A stretch of DNA of 64,000 nucleotides from Lactiplantibacillus songbeiensis (GTDB taxonomy: Bacteria; Bacillota; Bacilli; Lactobacillales; Lactobacillaceae). Position 1 is the stretch's first letter; every line of letters starts with the position of its first letter. The notes below the pieces were generated by a model. That model had not been told where the DNA came from, made no database searches, and saw nothing but the letters and a program-made list of their open reading frames with translations. The stretch lies in the NCBI RefSeq assembly GCF_005405125.1, contig NZ_BJDL01000018.1:1-64000 (forward strand), in the 5' to 3' direction. The translations under genes were made by a program, and so were the position numbers. Below are positions 52,805 through 63,661 of this stretch, piece after piece.

Positions 52805-53215
52805 CTATTCAGTCACAATGACACCAATAACCCGAATACCAGAACTACGCTTCGCGGCTAATTGCCAAATGTTTGACTCCTCATCTAGCTTGACATTAGG
52901 ATGTAATTTTCCTATCACTTTTAACGCCAGTTCACGCTCTACATCTGTCAAACGGTGGCAATGTCTTTGATTATTAGCTAAAATTGGCTTAATATTTGCT
53001 TCAATATCACCAAAAAATTCGTTGATCAAGAAGAAAAAATGTTGCGCAGCCTCATGTTCATTCGACAATGCATTAGTAAACTTGCGTCCGACATATGCAT
53101 GGGTCCAATTAGGATAGTGATTAAAATCAATGAAAAGTTTTTCGACTAACCCACTATCCGTGTTATTTTTGACCATTCCATGCGGTTTTTTCCGATTCGC
53201 AACTTTTCTTGCCAT
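52805..53215 (-). CDS. Putative toxin partner of Panacea antitoxin, unknown family
   Basis: A 136-aa protein: basic N-terminus (MARKVANRKKPHG), a Phe/Asn/His-rich middle (EAAQHFFFLINEFFGDIEANIKP) and a short beta-like end (RVIGVIVTE). No signal, membrane helix or known nuclease motif that I recognise. Its ATG overlaps the TAA of the Panacea gene (TAATG), the coupling typical of toxin-antitoxin pairs. Region is more AT-rich than the gal genes beside it, suggesting acquisition. Toxic function is inferred from the partner only. Confidence 0.65.
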   Translation of the reverse strand: MARKVANRKKPHGMVKNNTDSGLVEKLFIDFNHYPNWTHAYVGRKFTNALSNEHEAAQHFFFLINEFFGDIEANIKPILANNQRHCHRLTDVERELALKVIGKLHPNVKLDEESNIWQLAAKRSSGIRVIGVIVTE

Positions 53216-53679
53216 TAAATCACCGACTGAGCCATATAGTAATCAAAAATAGCCTGGTCACTAAGCTCTTTGGAGCTGGCATTTAAAGGTGATATTCCCT
53301 GACGTGCCATTTGCCAAGGCTTTTCTTGATGCGTAATACTTTCCAATTCATCAGCAGTATAACTACCATATTCTTCCCAGACTTGCTGCAAAATATCTTC
53401 AACTTCATCTGAAAATTGCGGTACATTAACTTGTTTGGGAATATTGTGATAACCATATTCGCGATACTTACGATAAACTTCTGGTAAAACTGGGCCATGT
53501 ACCCAAGCCTCAAAGTGATCATTAAATAACTGATTATCCAGATGATGATCATCTTCATTTGTCAGGGTCAAAACCCATGCATATGCATAGTAAAGCAACT
53601 TCTGCAGCTTCTTCGGTGACATACTATCCTGAGCCAAATACCAATCGGCAACCTGGTCAGCCGTATATTGTGTCGTCAT
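53215..53679 (-). CDS. Panacea-domain (SocA/GepA-like, DUF4065) protein, probable antitoxin
   Basis: A 154-aa protein with the clear Panacea pattern: SPKKLQKLLYYAYAWVLTL (residues 20-38), FEAWVHGPVLPEVYRKYREYG, ADELESITHQEKPWQMARQG. Panacea proteins are versatile antitoxins that neutralise unrelated toxins encoded beside them. SD GGAGGGG lies 6 nt before the ATG. First gene of a two-gene operon with the 136-aa partner; antitoxin-first order is common. Confidence 0.85.
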   Translation of the reverse strand: MTTQYTADQVADWYLAQDSMSPKKLQKLLYYAYAWVLTLTNEDDHHLDNQLFNDHFEAWVHGPVLPEVYRKYREYGYHNIPKQVNVPQFSDEVEDILQQVWEEYGSYTADELESITHQEKPWQMARQGISPLNASSKELSDQAIFDYYMAQSVI

Positions 53680-53855
53680 TATACCCCTCCTTTTAACGTT
53701 ATAACTCTAATTTCAGAATACCATTAAATTGTAACTATTAGATATAATTCACGTAAATTTACAGTATCTTTTTTGGTATCAACAGGTATACTACTGGCTA
53801 AGTAAGTCTAAAGCAACCAATAACTCCTACACATACAAATCACCTAACAATAATC

Positions 53856-53906
53856 AAATCCCAACTAAGATAATTTGATAAAAACCATCTTAGTTGGGAT
53901 TTTTAC
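53856..53906. terminator. Hairpin terminator after the lacI remnant
   Basis: ATCCCAACTAAGAT and ATCTTAGTTGGGAT flank a 14-nt loop, with TTTTTA on the plus strand and a T-rich tail on the minus strand. The 180 bp between this and the Panacea gene hold no clear feature. Confidence 0.7.
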
Positions 53907-53919
53907 ACACTATTTAACC

Positions 53920-54199
53920 TTAAACTGAACTTTCTCGATAGATAATCTTCGATGGTAACGTCACCATCCGCGGTAAACGCTCCGGATCTTGCATGCGACG
54001 AATTAATTGGTCAATGGCTAATTTACCCATCTCTTCACTGTAGGCATGAACCGTACTTAACTGTGGATTCGTATAGGTTGCCACTAAGCTATCATTGAAA
54101 CCAATAATGCTAACTCGTTGGGGCACCGCAAGCTTGGCTTCACTCCCATGGCATCATTATCCACTAAAAAGGCATGTGGCTGGGCGAGAACCTTTTTAT
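53920..54199 (-). pseudogene. Remnant of a LacI-family regulator (C-terminal part, frameshifted)
   Basis: The last 68 codons read as a LacI effector-domain end: VPQRVSIIGFNDSLVATYTNPQLSTVHAYSEEMGKLA. Just upstream, in another frame, 54140-54199 reads VLAQPHAFLVDNDAMGV, the segment that normally precedes it. One missing base near 54145 explains the break. The DNA-binding half is absent and a stop precedes the remnant at about 54200. Probably the former regulator of the GH1 or another sugar operon. Confidence 0.75.
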
Positions 54200-54229
54200 C
54201 TACTTAATTGGATCCATTAAATCTATTTA

Positions 54230-54243
54230 TGAAAACGATTACT
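54230..54243 (+). promoter_or_regulatory. cre box between lacI remnant and UPF0303 gene
   Basis: TGAAAACGATTACT matches WTGNAANCGNWNNCW. It may regulate the UPF0303 gene or be left from the promoter of the lost operon. Confidence 0.5.
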
Positions 54244-54305
54244 GTATTTGATTGACGATAACCCTTCCTTAGATTGACAATTAACCTATAGAAAGAAGGA
54301 CTCTT

Positions 54306-54776
54306 ATGCGCTCATTAACTGAAATCATTGCTCAAGAACAGGCGGCTCAATTGCCTCATTTCGGACTAGCCGATATTGACACACTAGTAGCTGACCTAAA
54401 GACCATTGGCCAAGCTAACTTTAACCGGGTTTGTATTTTAATCAAGCTCAATCAACGGGAAGTCTTCTTCCACGCTGGCACTCAAACGACCAATGAAAAT
54501 AATCTTTGGATTCGTAAAAAAGCCAATGTAGTCGCGACCTTTGACCACAGTTCGCTATTTGAAAAAGCTAAGTATCGTGATGATCCCGAAAGTTTTTATC
54601 AAAAAGGCGGCCTAAGTCATCAAGACTATGCAATTGTTGGTGGTGGCTTCCCGATTGGCATTACCGGTACGGGGATCATTGGTAGCTTGGTTGTCTCCGG
54701 CTTAACCGATGAAGAAGACCACGATCTCGCCTACCAGGCTTTAACGATGCTCAAAGACCAATTGACTTCGGCCTAA
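54306..54776 (+). CDS. UPF0303/HbpS-GlcG-like protein
   Basis: A 156-aa protein of the UPF0303 (YBR137W-like) group within the GlcG/HbpS fold: NLWIRKKANVVATFDHSS, YAIVGGGFPIGITGTGIIGSLVVSGLTDEEDHDLAYQAL. The fold binds heme or small ligands in some members; no enzymatic role is settled for this branch. SD AGAAGGA precedes the ATG. Converges with the GH1 gene. Confidence 0.82.
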   Translation: MRSLTEIIAQEQAAQLPHFGLADIDTLVADLKTIGQANFNRVCILIKLNQREVFFHAGTQTTNENNLWIRKKANVVATFDHSSLFEKAKYRDDPESFYQKGGLSHQDYAIVGGGFPIGITGTGIIGSLVVSGLTDEEDHDLAYQALTMLKDQLTSA

Positions 54777-54824
54777 AAATAAGACCATTGATAACCCCAA
54801 AATCGGCTATCAATGGTCTTATTT
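54776..54824. terminator. Bidirectional terminator between UPF0303 and GH1 genes
   Basis: AATAAGACCATTGATA pairs with TATCAATGGTCTTATT. Confidence 0.85.
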
Positions 54825-54827
54825 TGA

Positions 54828-56360
<1,533 letters not shown>

Positions 56361-56383
56361 CTAAGTTCATATGTAAGACTTTC

Positions 56384-56412
56384 ATGCTAGCAACTGTTGC
56401 AAGCGCTGTCAA
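56384..56412 (-). promoter_or_regulatory. GH1 gene promoter with overlapping cre box
   Basis: Minus strand TTGACA, 17 bp, TAGCAT. The plus-strand TGCAAGCGCTGTCA (56398-56411) fits WTGNAANCGNWNNCW and covers the -35, so CcpA should repress it. Confidence 0.65.
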
Positions 56413-56457
56413 TGATGGCCGGATGAATTTAGTAAAATCAATAAATAGTAAAACAAC

Positions 56458-57243
56458 CTATTCTAGAGTTTCTAAAAATCTTAATAAGGCTTGATTGAAA
56501 GCTTGTGACTGTTCTGCCATTACAATATGACCAGCTTCTGGAACCACAACCGATTGTCCTTTAATGGCAGTCCTAGCAGTCACTGCAGCAAACGCTGAAT
56601 CAAAATAAGGCGAGTTCTCACCAGCAATGATTAGAAATGGGATTGTTAAACCTGCAACGACATCTCGCCAATCCTGAAAAGCATGATCAACTAGTAATGG
56701 TAAAGTTGCCTTTTCATCAAATGGCGATTGCTTCGCGACCCTTTTGACTAACTTGTAAGTTGTATCGTCAATGTGTTTATGAGTTGACGGACCTAATGGA
56801 TTATAAAAGTAATCCGGAAAGTCCGACCAAGTAACATCTTTAAATCCATATGGCCAATCCGTAGTATTAATCATTTTTGGTGTTTGATCAACATCAATCA
56901 CAGCTTTAATTGATTGATCACCGAATAATGAAACATATGCGAACCAAGTTGCTGCTCCCATTGAGTTACCTAATAGAATTGGTTGTTTTAGCTTTAATTG
57001 CTGTATCAGCTCATAAGCATCCATAGCTCGACGACTCATTCGCAATCCCTTACCAGTACGTTCCGACAATCCATGGCATCGACTATCAATGTTCACAACC
57101 CGATAGCCTGCAGTAACAAGTACCGAGACCTGTCCATGCCAGATTTCTTTAGATCCACCAAAACCAGTTAGAATAACGATTGGCTGACCTATTCCTTCAT
57201 CAGTATAATCCAGAGTAATTCGATCTGAAGTTACAAATTTCAT
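56458..57243 (-). CDS. Alpha/beta-fold hydrolase
   Basis: A 261-aa hydrolase: oxyanion loop LTGFGGSKEIWHGQ, nucleophile Ser in LLGNSMGAATWF (about residue 95), acid Asp probably in the strand before SPYFDSAF, His in EAGHIVMAEQ. No signal peptide. SD AAGGAG precedes the ATG. It lies just after the terminator of the acyl-CoA operon in the same direction, and might hydrolyse an ester, lactone or thioester linked to that pathway; the substrate is unknown. Confidence 0.85.
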   Translation of the reverse strand: MKFVTSDRITLDYTDEGIGQPIVILTGFGGSKEIWHGQVSVLVTAGYRVVNIDSRCHGLSERTGKGLRMSRRAMDAYELIQQLKLKQPILLGNSMGAATWFAYVSLFGDQSIKAVIDVDQTPKMINTTDWPYGFKDVTWSDFPDYFYNPLGPSTHKHIDDTTYKLVKRVAKQSPFDEKATLPLLVDHAFQDWRDVVAGLTIPFLIIAGENSPYFDSAFAAVTARTAIKGQSVVVPEAGHIVMAEQSQAFNQALLRFLETLE

Positions 57244-57285
57244 TTTGCCGTTCTCCTTAACTTACATACGTAACGACTCCGTCAA

Positions 57286-57334
57286 CCTAAAATGAGCTTA
57301 CTAAAGTTATAAACTTCAGCAAGCTCATTTTTAC
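57286..57334 (-). terminator. Terminator of the acyl-CoA operon
   Basis: Minus strand AAAATGAGCTTGCTGAAG pairs with CTTTAGTAAGCTCATTTT. Confidence 0.75.
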
Positions 57335-57337
57335 AAT

Positions 57338-57778
57338 CTAGACAGCAAACTTTTCACGAATCTGCTTAATAAACGCTTGCTGTTCTGGATCTTGAACAGT
57401 GTACGCTGGTACCGGAATCGGTTTTAAATCTGCATTAACAGCGATAAAGATGAAGATACCATTACCAATTGCTACTGGGTCACTGTCATAAGTCTGACGT
57501 CGCACTTCCACATGAAACGTCATTGTATGCCTACTAGTTTTAAGTAATGTGACACTAAAGCTAATATGATCACCAACGTGGGCTGGTTTTGCAAAGTTAA
57601 ACTCTTTAATAGCCACCGTTAAAACTCGTGAATGTGTATACCGATTAGCCAATAAACCAATCGTAGAATCACAATGCTTAACCAACACCCCGCCATGTAA
57701 GATATTTAAATGATTGAGCATATCAGCATCTACAAAAAAGTCACCTGATTCAACTTGATAAAACGTATTTTTCTCCAT
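57338..57778 (-). CDS. Hotdog-fold acyl-CoA thioesterase
   Basis: A 146-aa hotdog protein of the YciA/acyl-CoA thioester hydrolase type: HLNILHGGVLVKHCDSTIGLLANRY (central helix) and the beta strands HVGDHISFSVTLLKTSRHTMTFHVEV. It would release CoA from the end product or relieve CoA trapping. SD lies before ATG 57778; 49 nt after the ligase gene and before the operon terminator, so it is the last gene of the operon. Confidence 0.85.
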   Translation of the reverse strand: MEKNTFYQVESGDFFVDADMLNHLNILHGGVLVKHCDSTIGLLANRYTHSRVLTVAIKEFNFAKPAHVGDHISFSVTLLKTSRHTMTFHVEVRRQTYDSDPVAIGNGIFIFIAVNADLKPIPVPAYTVQDPEQQAFIKQIREKFAV

Positions 57779-57827
57779 CTTTACCGACCTCTTTTAATGT
57801 GCATATTATTGGATATCGCAGCGCGAC

Positions 57828-59423
57828 TTACCGACCCCAGCCGCTATCACCACTGACATGTCGCATTGGCTGTTCATACTCAAGATGACCATGCTCAACC
57901 ATCTTGGCCAACAAATGCTTACGGACTTTCCCCGAACCAGTCTTCGGCAAAGTTGCAACAACAGTCAATTTTTCAGGCCAAAACTTCTTCGCTACATCAG
58001 TTTTTTCAAAGAATTGTTTAACTTGTGTTAAAGTTAACGGTAAATAATCTGGTTGCATCACAACAAATGCCCCAATAATTTCACCTAAACGCGAATTCTT
58101 CAAACCAACTACTGCGGCTTCTTTGATCCCCGGATGATGCAACAACTTCTGCTCAATAATATAAGCTGAGATGTTTTCACCACCGCGAATAATCATATCC
58201 TTACTCCGACCATCAACTTCCAAAGCATCATCATCATTCCAATGCCCCAAGTCACCCGTTTGAAACCAACCATCAAGACTCAATGCCTTTTTAGTTTCTG
58301 CTTCATCATGATAGTATCCACTAAAGACAACTGGTCCACGTACCGCAATTTGGCCAATTCGATTAGCCGCTGTAATCTGACGTTGACGTTCATCCATTAG
58401 CTTTACTTGTACCCCATCAATTGGAAATCCTGCGGTCGTCTCACCTTGCTTCATTTTAAAATAAGCTGGTGACGTACATAAGAAGGGTGCACTTTCGGTT
58501 AAGCCATAAATATTATAAACCGGTAAGCCAACTTCTTTAGCTTTCTGCATCATATCATCACCTAAGCGAGCACCACCCGAAATAACTCGAGTCAATGTGC
58601 TAGGTTGTTTAAACCAACCCAAGATATCATAAATCACTGTTGGTACCGTTACCAAATAGGTACAATAATAACGATTAATTAAACGTTGTAGCCCTTCTAC
58701 CGAATACCGTTGCATTAAGACTAACGTACTTCCAGCTAAAATAGTTGAAACTAAGCCATGATGGAACCCAATCGCATGGTACAGACCAGAAGGTAAAATT
58801 TGAACGTCTCCTGATTCAATCCCATACATCCGATTAAACTGTAACTCACTATATAATACGTTTTGATTAGATAACATGACACCTTTAGAATAACTAGTCG
58901 TCCCTGAAGTACATAGGATAACTGCTGGTGCAGGTTTAACATGCTCTTCATTAGATTTATTAGTAGGCTCTAACAGGATTAATGGCACTTGATTAAGCTT
59001 AGTTCGATTGGTCATATAATCAATCTGACTGATATTTTCAAAGCTCAATGAATTGCGACCATCGGCTTGGGTAACAATCAAATCTGGTTGAAATCTACCA
59101 ATTAACGCGACCGCTTCTTCTTGATCCAAATGCGGATTTAATGGGAGCACCGTAATCTTACGTTTCAGGCAAGCAATAATTAATTGCACTTCAGTCATGC
59201 AAGTTGCCATTTGTACTGCAACTACATCACCTGCTGTTAATTGCAATTTATCTAAAAACTTGGCAGCATGTTCACTCAATTCATCAAACTCACGGTAAGT
59301 AACTTGACGATCTGCTTGAGCCAAAAAGATTTTATCAGGTGTCTTTTCACAACGTTCCTGCCAGACTTCCGCAATGGTTAGAGGAAAGGTACTGGCTGTA
59401 GGTAATTTATATGAACCAATCAT
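57828..59423 (-). CDS. Acyl-CoA ligase (AMP-forming), CaiC-like
   Basis: A 531-aa adenylate-forming enzyme: P-loop TSGTTSYSKGVM near residue 173, YGLTESAPF near 300, GWFQTGDLGHW near 400, GRSKDMIIRGGENIS and the catalytic Lys in PKTGSGKVRKHLL near the end. It activates a carboxylic acid to its CoA thioester. Position behind etfBA, an acyl-CoA dehydrogenase and a type III CoA-transferase resembles CaiC of carnitine clusters, but the acid is unknown. GGAGG precedes the ATG by 9 nt. Confidence 0.9.
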   Translation of the reverse strand: MIGSYKLPTASTFPLTIAEVWQERCEKTPDKIFLAQADRQVTYREFDELSEHAAKFLDKLQLTAGDVVAVQMATCMTEVQLIIACLKRKITVLPLNPHLDQEEAVALIGRFQPDLIVTQADGRNSLSFENISQIDYMTNRTKLNQVPLILLEPTNKSNEEHVKPAPAVILCTSGTTSYSKGVMLSNQNVLYSELQFNRMYGIESGDVQILPSGLYHAIGFHHGLVSTILAGSTLVLMQRYSVEGLQRLINRYYCTYLVTVPTVIYDILGWFKQPSTLTRVISGGARLGDDMMQKAKEVGLPVYNIYGLTESAPFLCTSPAYFKMKQGETTAGFPIDGVQVKLMDERQRQITAANRIGQIAVRGPVVFSGYYHDEAETKKALSLDGWFQTGDLGHWNDDDALEVDGRSKDMIIRGGENISAYIIEQKLLHHPGIKEAAVVGLKNSRLGEIIGAFVVMQPDYLPLTLTQVKQFFEKTDVAKKFWPEKLTVVATLPKTGSGKVRKHLLAKMVEHGHLEYEQPMRHVSGDSGWGR

Positions 59424-59439
59424 TATGCCGGACCTCCTT

Positions 59440-60411
59440 TTAACTTGGTACCGGTGCCGACAACTCGCTTAACAATTGCTTAACCACGGTTTCGCCGTCA
59501 CCAATAATCCCGTAATCTGCTAACTTAAAAATTGGCGCTGCTGGATCAGTATTAATGGCAATAATACATTTTGATTGATCCATCCCAACAGTGTGTTGCA
59601 ATGCACCCGAAATACCAACTGCGATATAGACGTCAGGCGCAACAACTTTGCCAGTCTGGCCAACCATCGTCGACTTATCGACCCAGCCAGCATTAACTGC
59701 AACACGTGAAGCCCCTAAACTACCATGTAACTTATCAGCTAGTTGTTGCAACAATTCAAATCCTTCTGGACCTTGCATGCCACGACCACCGGATACAACA
59801 ACTTTTGCATTTTCCAAATCATTTTTCTTAAGTGGTAAAGCAGAATAATCGACTTGATCAGCTTGTGCTGGATTATCCACAGCCTTAACTGCCACTTTTG
59901 CTGCTGAACCAGTTACAACTTGTTCATTGACCCCAGTCATATCACAAGTCATAACGGCATTGGCATCACTAGCCAAGGCTACTTGCTGTAACATTGTTGC
60001 CTCTTCAGCTTTCTTTTGTGCAACGATGCTATCTGTCGTAACCGTCAGCTGATTAACTTGCATAATGAAGTTTTCTTTTAACTCAGCTGCAACGCGCTTT
60101 GCAATACTTGTGGCACCCTTATCATTAGCAAATAAAATCAAAGAGTGGGCTTGTCCAGCAAAGTACTCGCTTAACGCATTGGTGGTTTGTGCGAGATTAA
60201 TTTTTGAAAATTGTGCATACGCCAGAATATCAATCTCTTTTAATCCGGCCGTTCCATACTTTTCTTCGATACCTTGATCAGATGGTGCTACCACCACCGC
60301 ATTTAAATCATTGCCATCAAAATTATCTTGCGCGAAATGAATCAAATTCAAATTTTTATCTTCAAATTTCGGATCAGCTAATAATACTAAATAAATTGGT
60401 TGCTTCGTCAT
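59440..60411 (-). CDS. etfA: Electron transfer flavoprotein alpha subunit (FixB/EtfA-like)
   Basis: A 323-aa protein. The C-terminal FAD-binding domain is clear: [65 protein letters not shown]. Start 60411 follows AAAGGTGG by 8 nt; the upstream GTG at 60423 overlaps the SD. Pairs with the beta subunit encoded 15 nt upstream to pass electrons to or from acyl-CoA dehydrogenase. Confidence 0.93.
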   Translation of the reverse strand: MTKQPIYLVLLADPKFEDKNLNLIHFAQDNFDGNDLNAVVVAPSDQGIEEKYGTAGLKEIDILAYAQFSKINLAQTTNALSEYFAGQAHSLILFANDKGATSIAKRVAAELKENFIMQVNQLTVTTDSIVAQKKAEEATMLQQVALASDANAVMTCDMTGVNEQVVTGSAAKVAVKAVDNPAQADQVDYSALPLKKNDLENAKVVVSGGRGMQGPEGFELLQQLADKLHGSLGASRVAVNAGWVDKSTMVGQTGKVVAPDVYIAVGISGALQHTVGMDQSKCIIAINTDPAAPIFKLADYGIIGDGETVVKQLLSELSAPVPS

Positions 60412-60426
60412 GGTAAACACCACCTT

Positions 60427-61227
60427 TTATAAAATTCCTTGTGTCTGTAATTGATTAACTAGCTTGCTAACTGATTGATCATCATCAGCTAATTTATAAA
60501 TAACTGCTTGTTTCTTCTGCTCTGGAATGAATGCCAACCGACTTGTTGGCGCTTCAGAGCTTAATTGATTCCAAGCATCCTGGTCAATCACAGTAATACT
60601 ATCAATAGTAACGGTTTCTAATTCAGCACGTTTTGCAACCATCTTAGTTTTGAAACTTGGTAGCCGAGGCTTGTTGATATCTTCTGTAACAGAGATCACA
60701 GCTGGTGTTTGCACTTTGCCAGTTAATTCACCCTTTTCCCATAAGGTTACATAGGATAATTGATCACCATCAACGTTTAAAGCATTAACATCATCAAAGT
60801 ATGGTAATCCCAAACTATTGGCAATCGATGCACTAACATAGCCTTGCGGTGTATCTAGTGCTTGATCACCTGTAAAGATAACATCAAAATCACCTAACTT
60901 TTTGGCTGCCTCAGCTAGAACAACCCCAACTGCACTATTATTGTCAGCACCGGCCTTTAATAAATCACTATTCACCGTTACAGCTCTGGTTGCGCCTAAT
61001 GCTAAAGCTGCTCTCAGTGCTTTTTCAGTTGCATCTGCACTACCATATGAAGCTACCGTAACCGTACCGTTTTGCCCATCAGCTAATTGTAAAGCTGCTT
61101 CAATCGCATTCTTATCAGCTGGGTTTAAAATTGCACCACTAGTTTCAGCTGTTAGTTGCCCTTGATCATCTAATTCTGGTTTTGTTGTGGGGACAATCAC
61201 CCCTTTAATAAAGACTAGACTATTCAT
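60427..61227 (-). CDS. etfB: Electron transfer flavoprotein beta subunit (FixA/EtfB-like)
   Basis: A 266-aa AMP- or FAD-binding Etf beta: MNSLVFIKGVIVPT, DKNAIEAALQL, FTGDQALDTPQGYVSASIANSLGLPYFDDV and KPRLPSFKTKMVAKRA. Whether it is a bifurcating form with a second FAD cannot be decided by eye. Start 61227 is 8 nt from GGAGA; the earlier ATG touches the SD. Third in the operon order after the dehydrogenase. Confidence 0.92.
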   Translation of the reverse strand: MNSLVFIKGVIVPTTKPELDDQGQLTAETSGAILNPADKNAIEAALQLADGQNGTVTVASYGSADATEKALRAALALGATRAVTVNSDLLKAGADNNSAVGVVLAEAAKKLGDFDVIFTGDQALDTPQGYVSASIANSLGLPYFDDVNALNVDGDQLSYVTLWEKGELTGKVQTPAVISVTEDINKPRLPSFKTKMVAKRAELETVTIDSITVIDQDAWNQLSSEAPTSRLAFIPEQKKQAVIYKLADDDQSVSKLVNQLQTQGIL

Positions 61228-61239
61228 GAGATTCATCTC

Positions 61240-62385
61240 CTAATCGCTATATTCACGATTTAATTCATTCGCGATGGTGACGCGTTGGATTTGATTTGTA
61301 CCTTCAAAGATTTGGAAGACTTTGCAATCCCGCATCAATTTTTCAACTGGGTAATCTTTCGAAACACCATAACCACCAAAAATTTGAACGGCATCTGATG
61401 TTGCTTTTTGAACGGCATCAGTAACAAATGTCTTGGTCATAGCGCCTTCCTTGCGAACCAGACTACCTTCATCCATCATTTTCATGGTGTTATTAACCAT
61501 TAAACGTGAAGCTTCAGTTTGAGTTGCCATATCGGCTAGCATTTCTTGAACTGCTTCAAACTTAATAATTGGCCGATTAAATTGTTTACGTAACTTGGCA
61601 TACTTAACTGATTCATCCAAGGCACGTTGCATAATCCCAACTGCCAAGGTTGCAACAAAGGCACGAGATAAGTTCAAGCTATTTAAAGCAACTTTTAATC
61701 CATGGCCTTCATCACCAATCCGGTTAGCTGCTGGTACTTTAACATGGTCAAAAGTAACATCAGTCGTGTTAGAGAGCCGCAAGCCCATCTTATCTTCATG
61801 CTTACCAGCTGCAATACCACCACGTGACTTTTCAACGATAAAGGCACTCAAGCCCTTATTGCCATCATCAGAGGTCCGGAAAATACCAACAAAAACATCT
61901 GCTAAACTACCATTAGTAATAAATGTTTTATCACCATTTAAGATATAATCGTCGCCTTCACGAGTCGCTGTTGCTTGAACAGAGCCCGCATCAGTACCTG
62001 CGTTAGATTCACTTAAAGCGAACGCAGCAAACTTACCTGGTGCAATAATATCAGCAAAATGTTGAACCTGTTCATCGGTCCCAGCAATCATTACTGAACG
62101 TAGTGCCACGAAAGTTGAGACTAATGTAATCGCGTACCCAGGATCATAACTAGCTAATTTTTCAAAAATCATTGCAGTGGTTGCATATGATAAGCCAGCC
62201 CCACCAAACTTTTCAGGGATTTCCAACATATGAAGTCCCATATCAAAAGCTGGTTTGAATAATTCTTCTGGACATTCACCTTTTTCATCACATTCTTTAA
62301 CAACTTCTGGTGTTAAAGTTTCATCGGCAAATTCCTTTACCATTTTCAAAAAATCTTTTTGTTCATCCGTATATAACAATGCCAT
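61240..62385 (-). CDS. Acyl-CoA dehydrogenase, full length
   Basis: A 381-aa flavoenzyme of the short-chain/CaiA-like type. FAALSESNAGTDAGS and FITNGSLADVFVG are FAD/substrate signatures; the base Glu lies in FQIFEGTNQIQRVT near residue 365; YGVSKDYPVEKLMRD precedes it. With EtfAB it could oxidise an acyl-CoA or, in a fermenting cell, reduce an enoyl-CoA. SD AAGGGTG precedes the ATG. 17 nt after the CoA-transferase gene. Confidence 0.92.
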   Translation of the reverse strand: MALLYTDEQKDFLKMVKEFADETLTPEVVKECDEKGECPEELFKPAFDMGLHMLEIPEKFGGAGLSYATTAMIFEKLASYDPGYAITLVSTFVALRSVMIAGTDEQVQHFADIIAPGKFAAFALSESNAGTDAGSVQATATREGDDYILNGDKTFITNGSLADVFVGIFRTSDDGNKGLSAFIVEKSRGGIAAGKHEDKMGLRLSNTTDVTFDHVKVPAANRIGDEGHGLKVALNSLNLSRAFVATLAVGIMQRALDESVKYAKLRKQFNRPIIKFEAVQEMLADMATQTEASRLMVNNTMKMMDEGSLVRKEGAMTKTFVTDAVQKATSDAVQIFGGYGVSKDYPVEKLMRDCKVFQIFEGTNQIQRVTIANELNREYSD

Positions 62386-62402
62386 CGTTAATTCACACCC
62401 TT

Positions 62403-63641
62403 CTATTTAACAGGGTCGCCAATATGTCTAGTAGTGGCAGCTGCCCCATCATCCAATAGTTGATTAATCTTTTCATCAGAATAACCAATTTCACTCAAGA
62501 CACTCTTAGTGTCAGCACCTTGTGGCCGTGAAACTTTCAAATCTGGATTTCCCATCGATGCAAAACGAACTGGGTTCGTAGGAATCATACGATCATTACC
62601 AGATGGGAATTTAATCTTCCGTAATTCATCGTTATCCAAAGCTTCATCATCTTTATAGATTTCAGTTGGTACATAGCAAGCTTCGAGTGGTAAATCATTT
62701 TCTTTAAAGATATCAACCCAATGCTGTAATGGTTGCTTCTTGAACTGCTCATCCAAAATACCAATAAATTCTTTATTCAAATTCTCAGCATTGATATGGT
62801 CAATATTGTTGTAACGCTTATTATCAACTAAATCTTTACGACCAATTAGCGTCATAACTTTGTTATAGTCGCGGTTAAAGACTGGAACACACATTACGAA
62901 CCAACGATCATCACTAGTCTTAAAGCAATCATTGAATGGGTTAGCGACATTCAAACGACTCTTTGGATATTCGTTACCATATTGAGCCGAAACCATGGCA
63001 ACATTTTGCATGAAGATTGCCGCGTGATGTAAGCTGACGGTCAATTTATCGCCTTTACCTTCGCGAGCTTGCTTTAATAAGGCGCCACAGATACCAGCAG
63101 CTAAACACATGGAGACTTGGAAGTCACCATAACCGTTAGCAGGGTTCATTGGGCTTTGACCAGCTTCCAAAGTTGTTCCTAAAACACCACCACGAGCCAT
63201 ATAAGACGTTGCATCAAAGCCAGCAGCATCCTTTTGTGGACCATGTTCGCCATAGCCTAGAACTTGTGCAAAAATCAATTTTGGAAATTTTTGTTTTAAT
63301 GTTTCATAATCAATTCCTAAGTGTTCCAGTGACTTTGTCCGAACGTTAGTTACAAAGACATTGGCATCTTTCAATAAGTCGTAAAAGGCTTGCCGCCCAT
63401 CATCTTTTTTCAGATTTAAAGTAACAAAACGTTTGTTTAGGTTTGAAATATCAAAGCCTAAGTTTTCGTCATCTGAATAGTGCATGTTGAAAACGGCACC
63501 TTGTGTCCGTTCAGCATCGCCCTTTGGAGGTTCAACCTTAATGACGTCAGCGCCCCATTCACCCAAAACTCGGGTAACGGTTGGTGCTGCCAAAAACGTT
63601 GTCATGTCAACAATACGTACTCCATCTAAAGTTTTACTCAT
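62403..63641 (-). CDS. Type III CoA-transferase (CaiB/BaiF family)
   Basis: A 412-aa enzyme with N-terminal GVRIVDMTTFLAAPTVTRVLGEWGADVIKVEPP and the catalytic Asp in NGYGDFQVSM (about residue 172), the family's acyl-anhydride carboxylate. It moves CoA from a product thioester to the incoming acid, as CaiB does for carnitine and crotonobetaine, saving ATP in a cyclic pathway. AGGAGG lies 7 nt before the ATG. Confidence 0.92.
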   Translation of the reverse strand: MSKTLDGVRIVDMTTFLAAPTVTRVLGEWGADVIKVEPPKGDAERTQGAVFNMHYSDDENLGFDISNLNKRFVTLNLKKDDGRQAFYDLLKDANVFVTNVRTKSLEHLGIDYETLKQKFPKLIFAQVLGYGEHGPQKDAAGFDATSYMARGGVLGTTLEAGQSPMNPANGYGDFQVSMCLAAGICGALLKQAREGKGDKLTVSLHHAAIFMQNVAMVSAQYGNEYPKSRLNVANPFNDCFKTSDDRWFVMCVPVFNRDYNKVMTLIGRKDLVDNKRYNNIDHINAENLNKEFIGILDEQFKKQPLQHWVDIFKENDLPLEACYVPTEIYKDDEALDNDELRKIKFPSGNDRMIPTNPVRFASMGNPDLKVSRPQGADTKSVLSEIGYSDEKINQLLDDGAAATTRHIGDPVK

Positions 63642-63661
63642 GAAAACTTCCTCCTAAGTAA

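Noticed and set aside
52805-53679. Prophage remnant suggested by the Panacea domain
   Set aside because: No integrase, capsid, lysis or attachment sequence was seen. The pair is better treated as a solitary toxin-antitoxin candidate.
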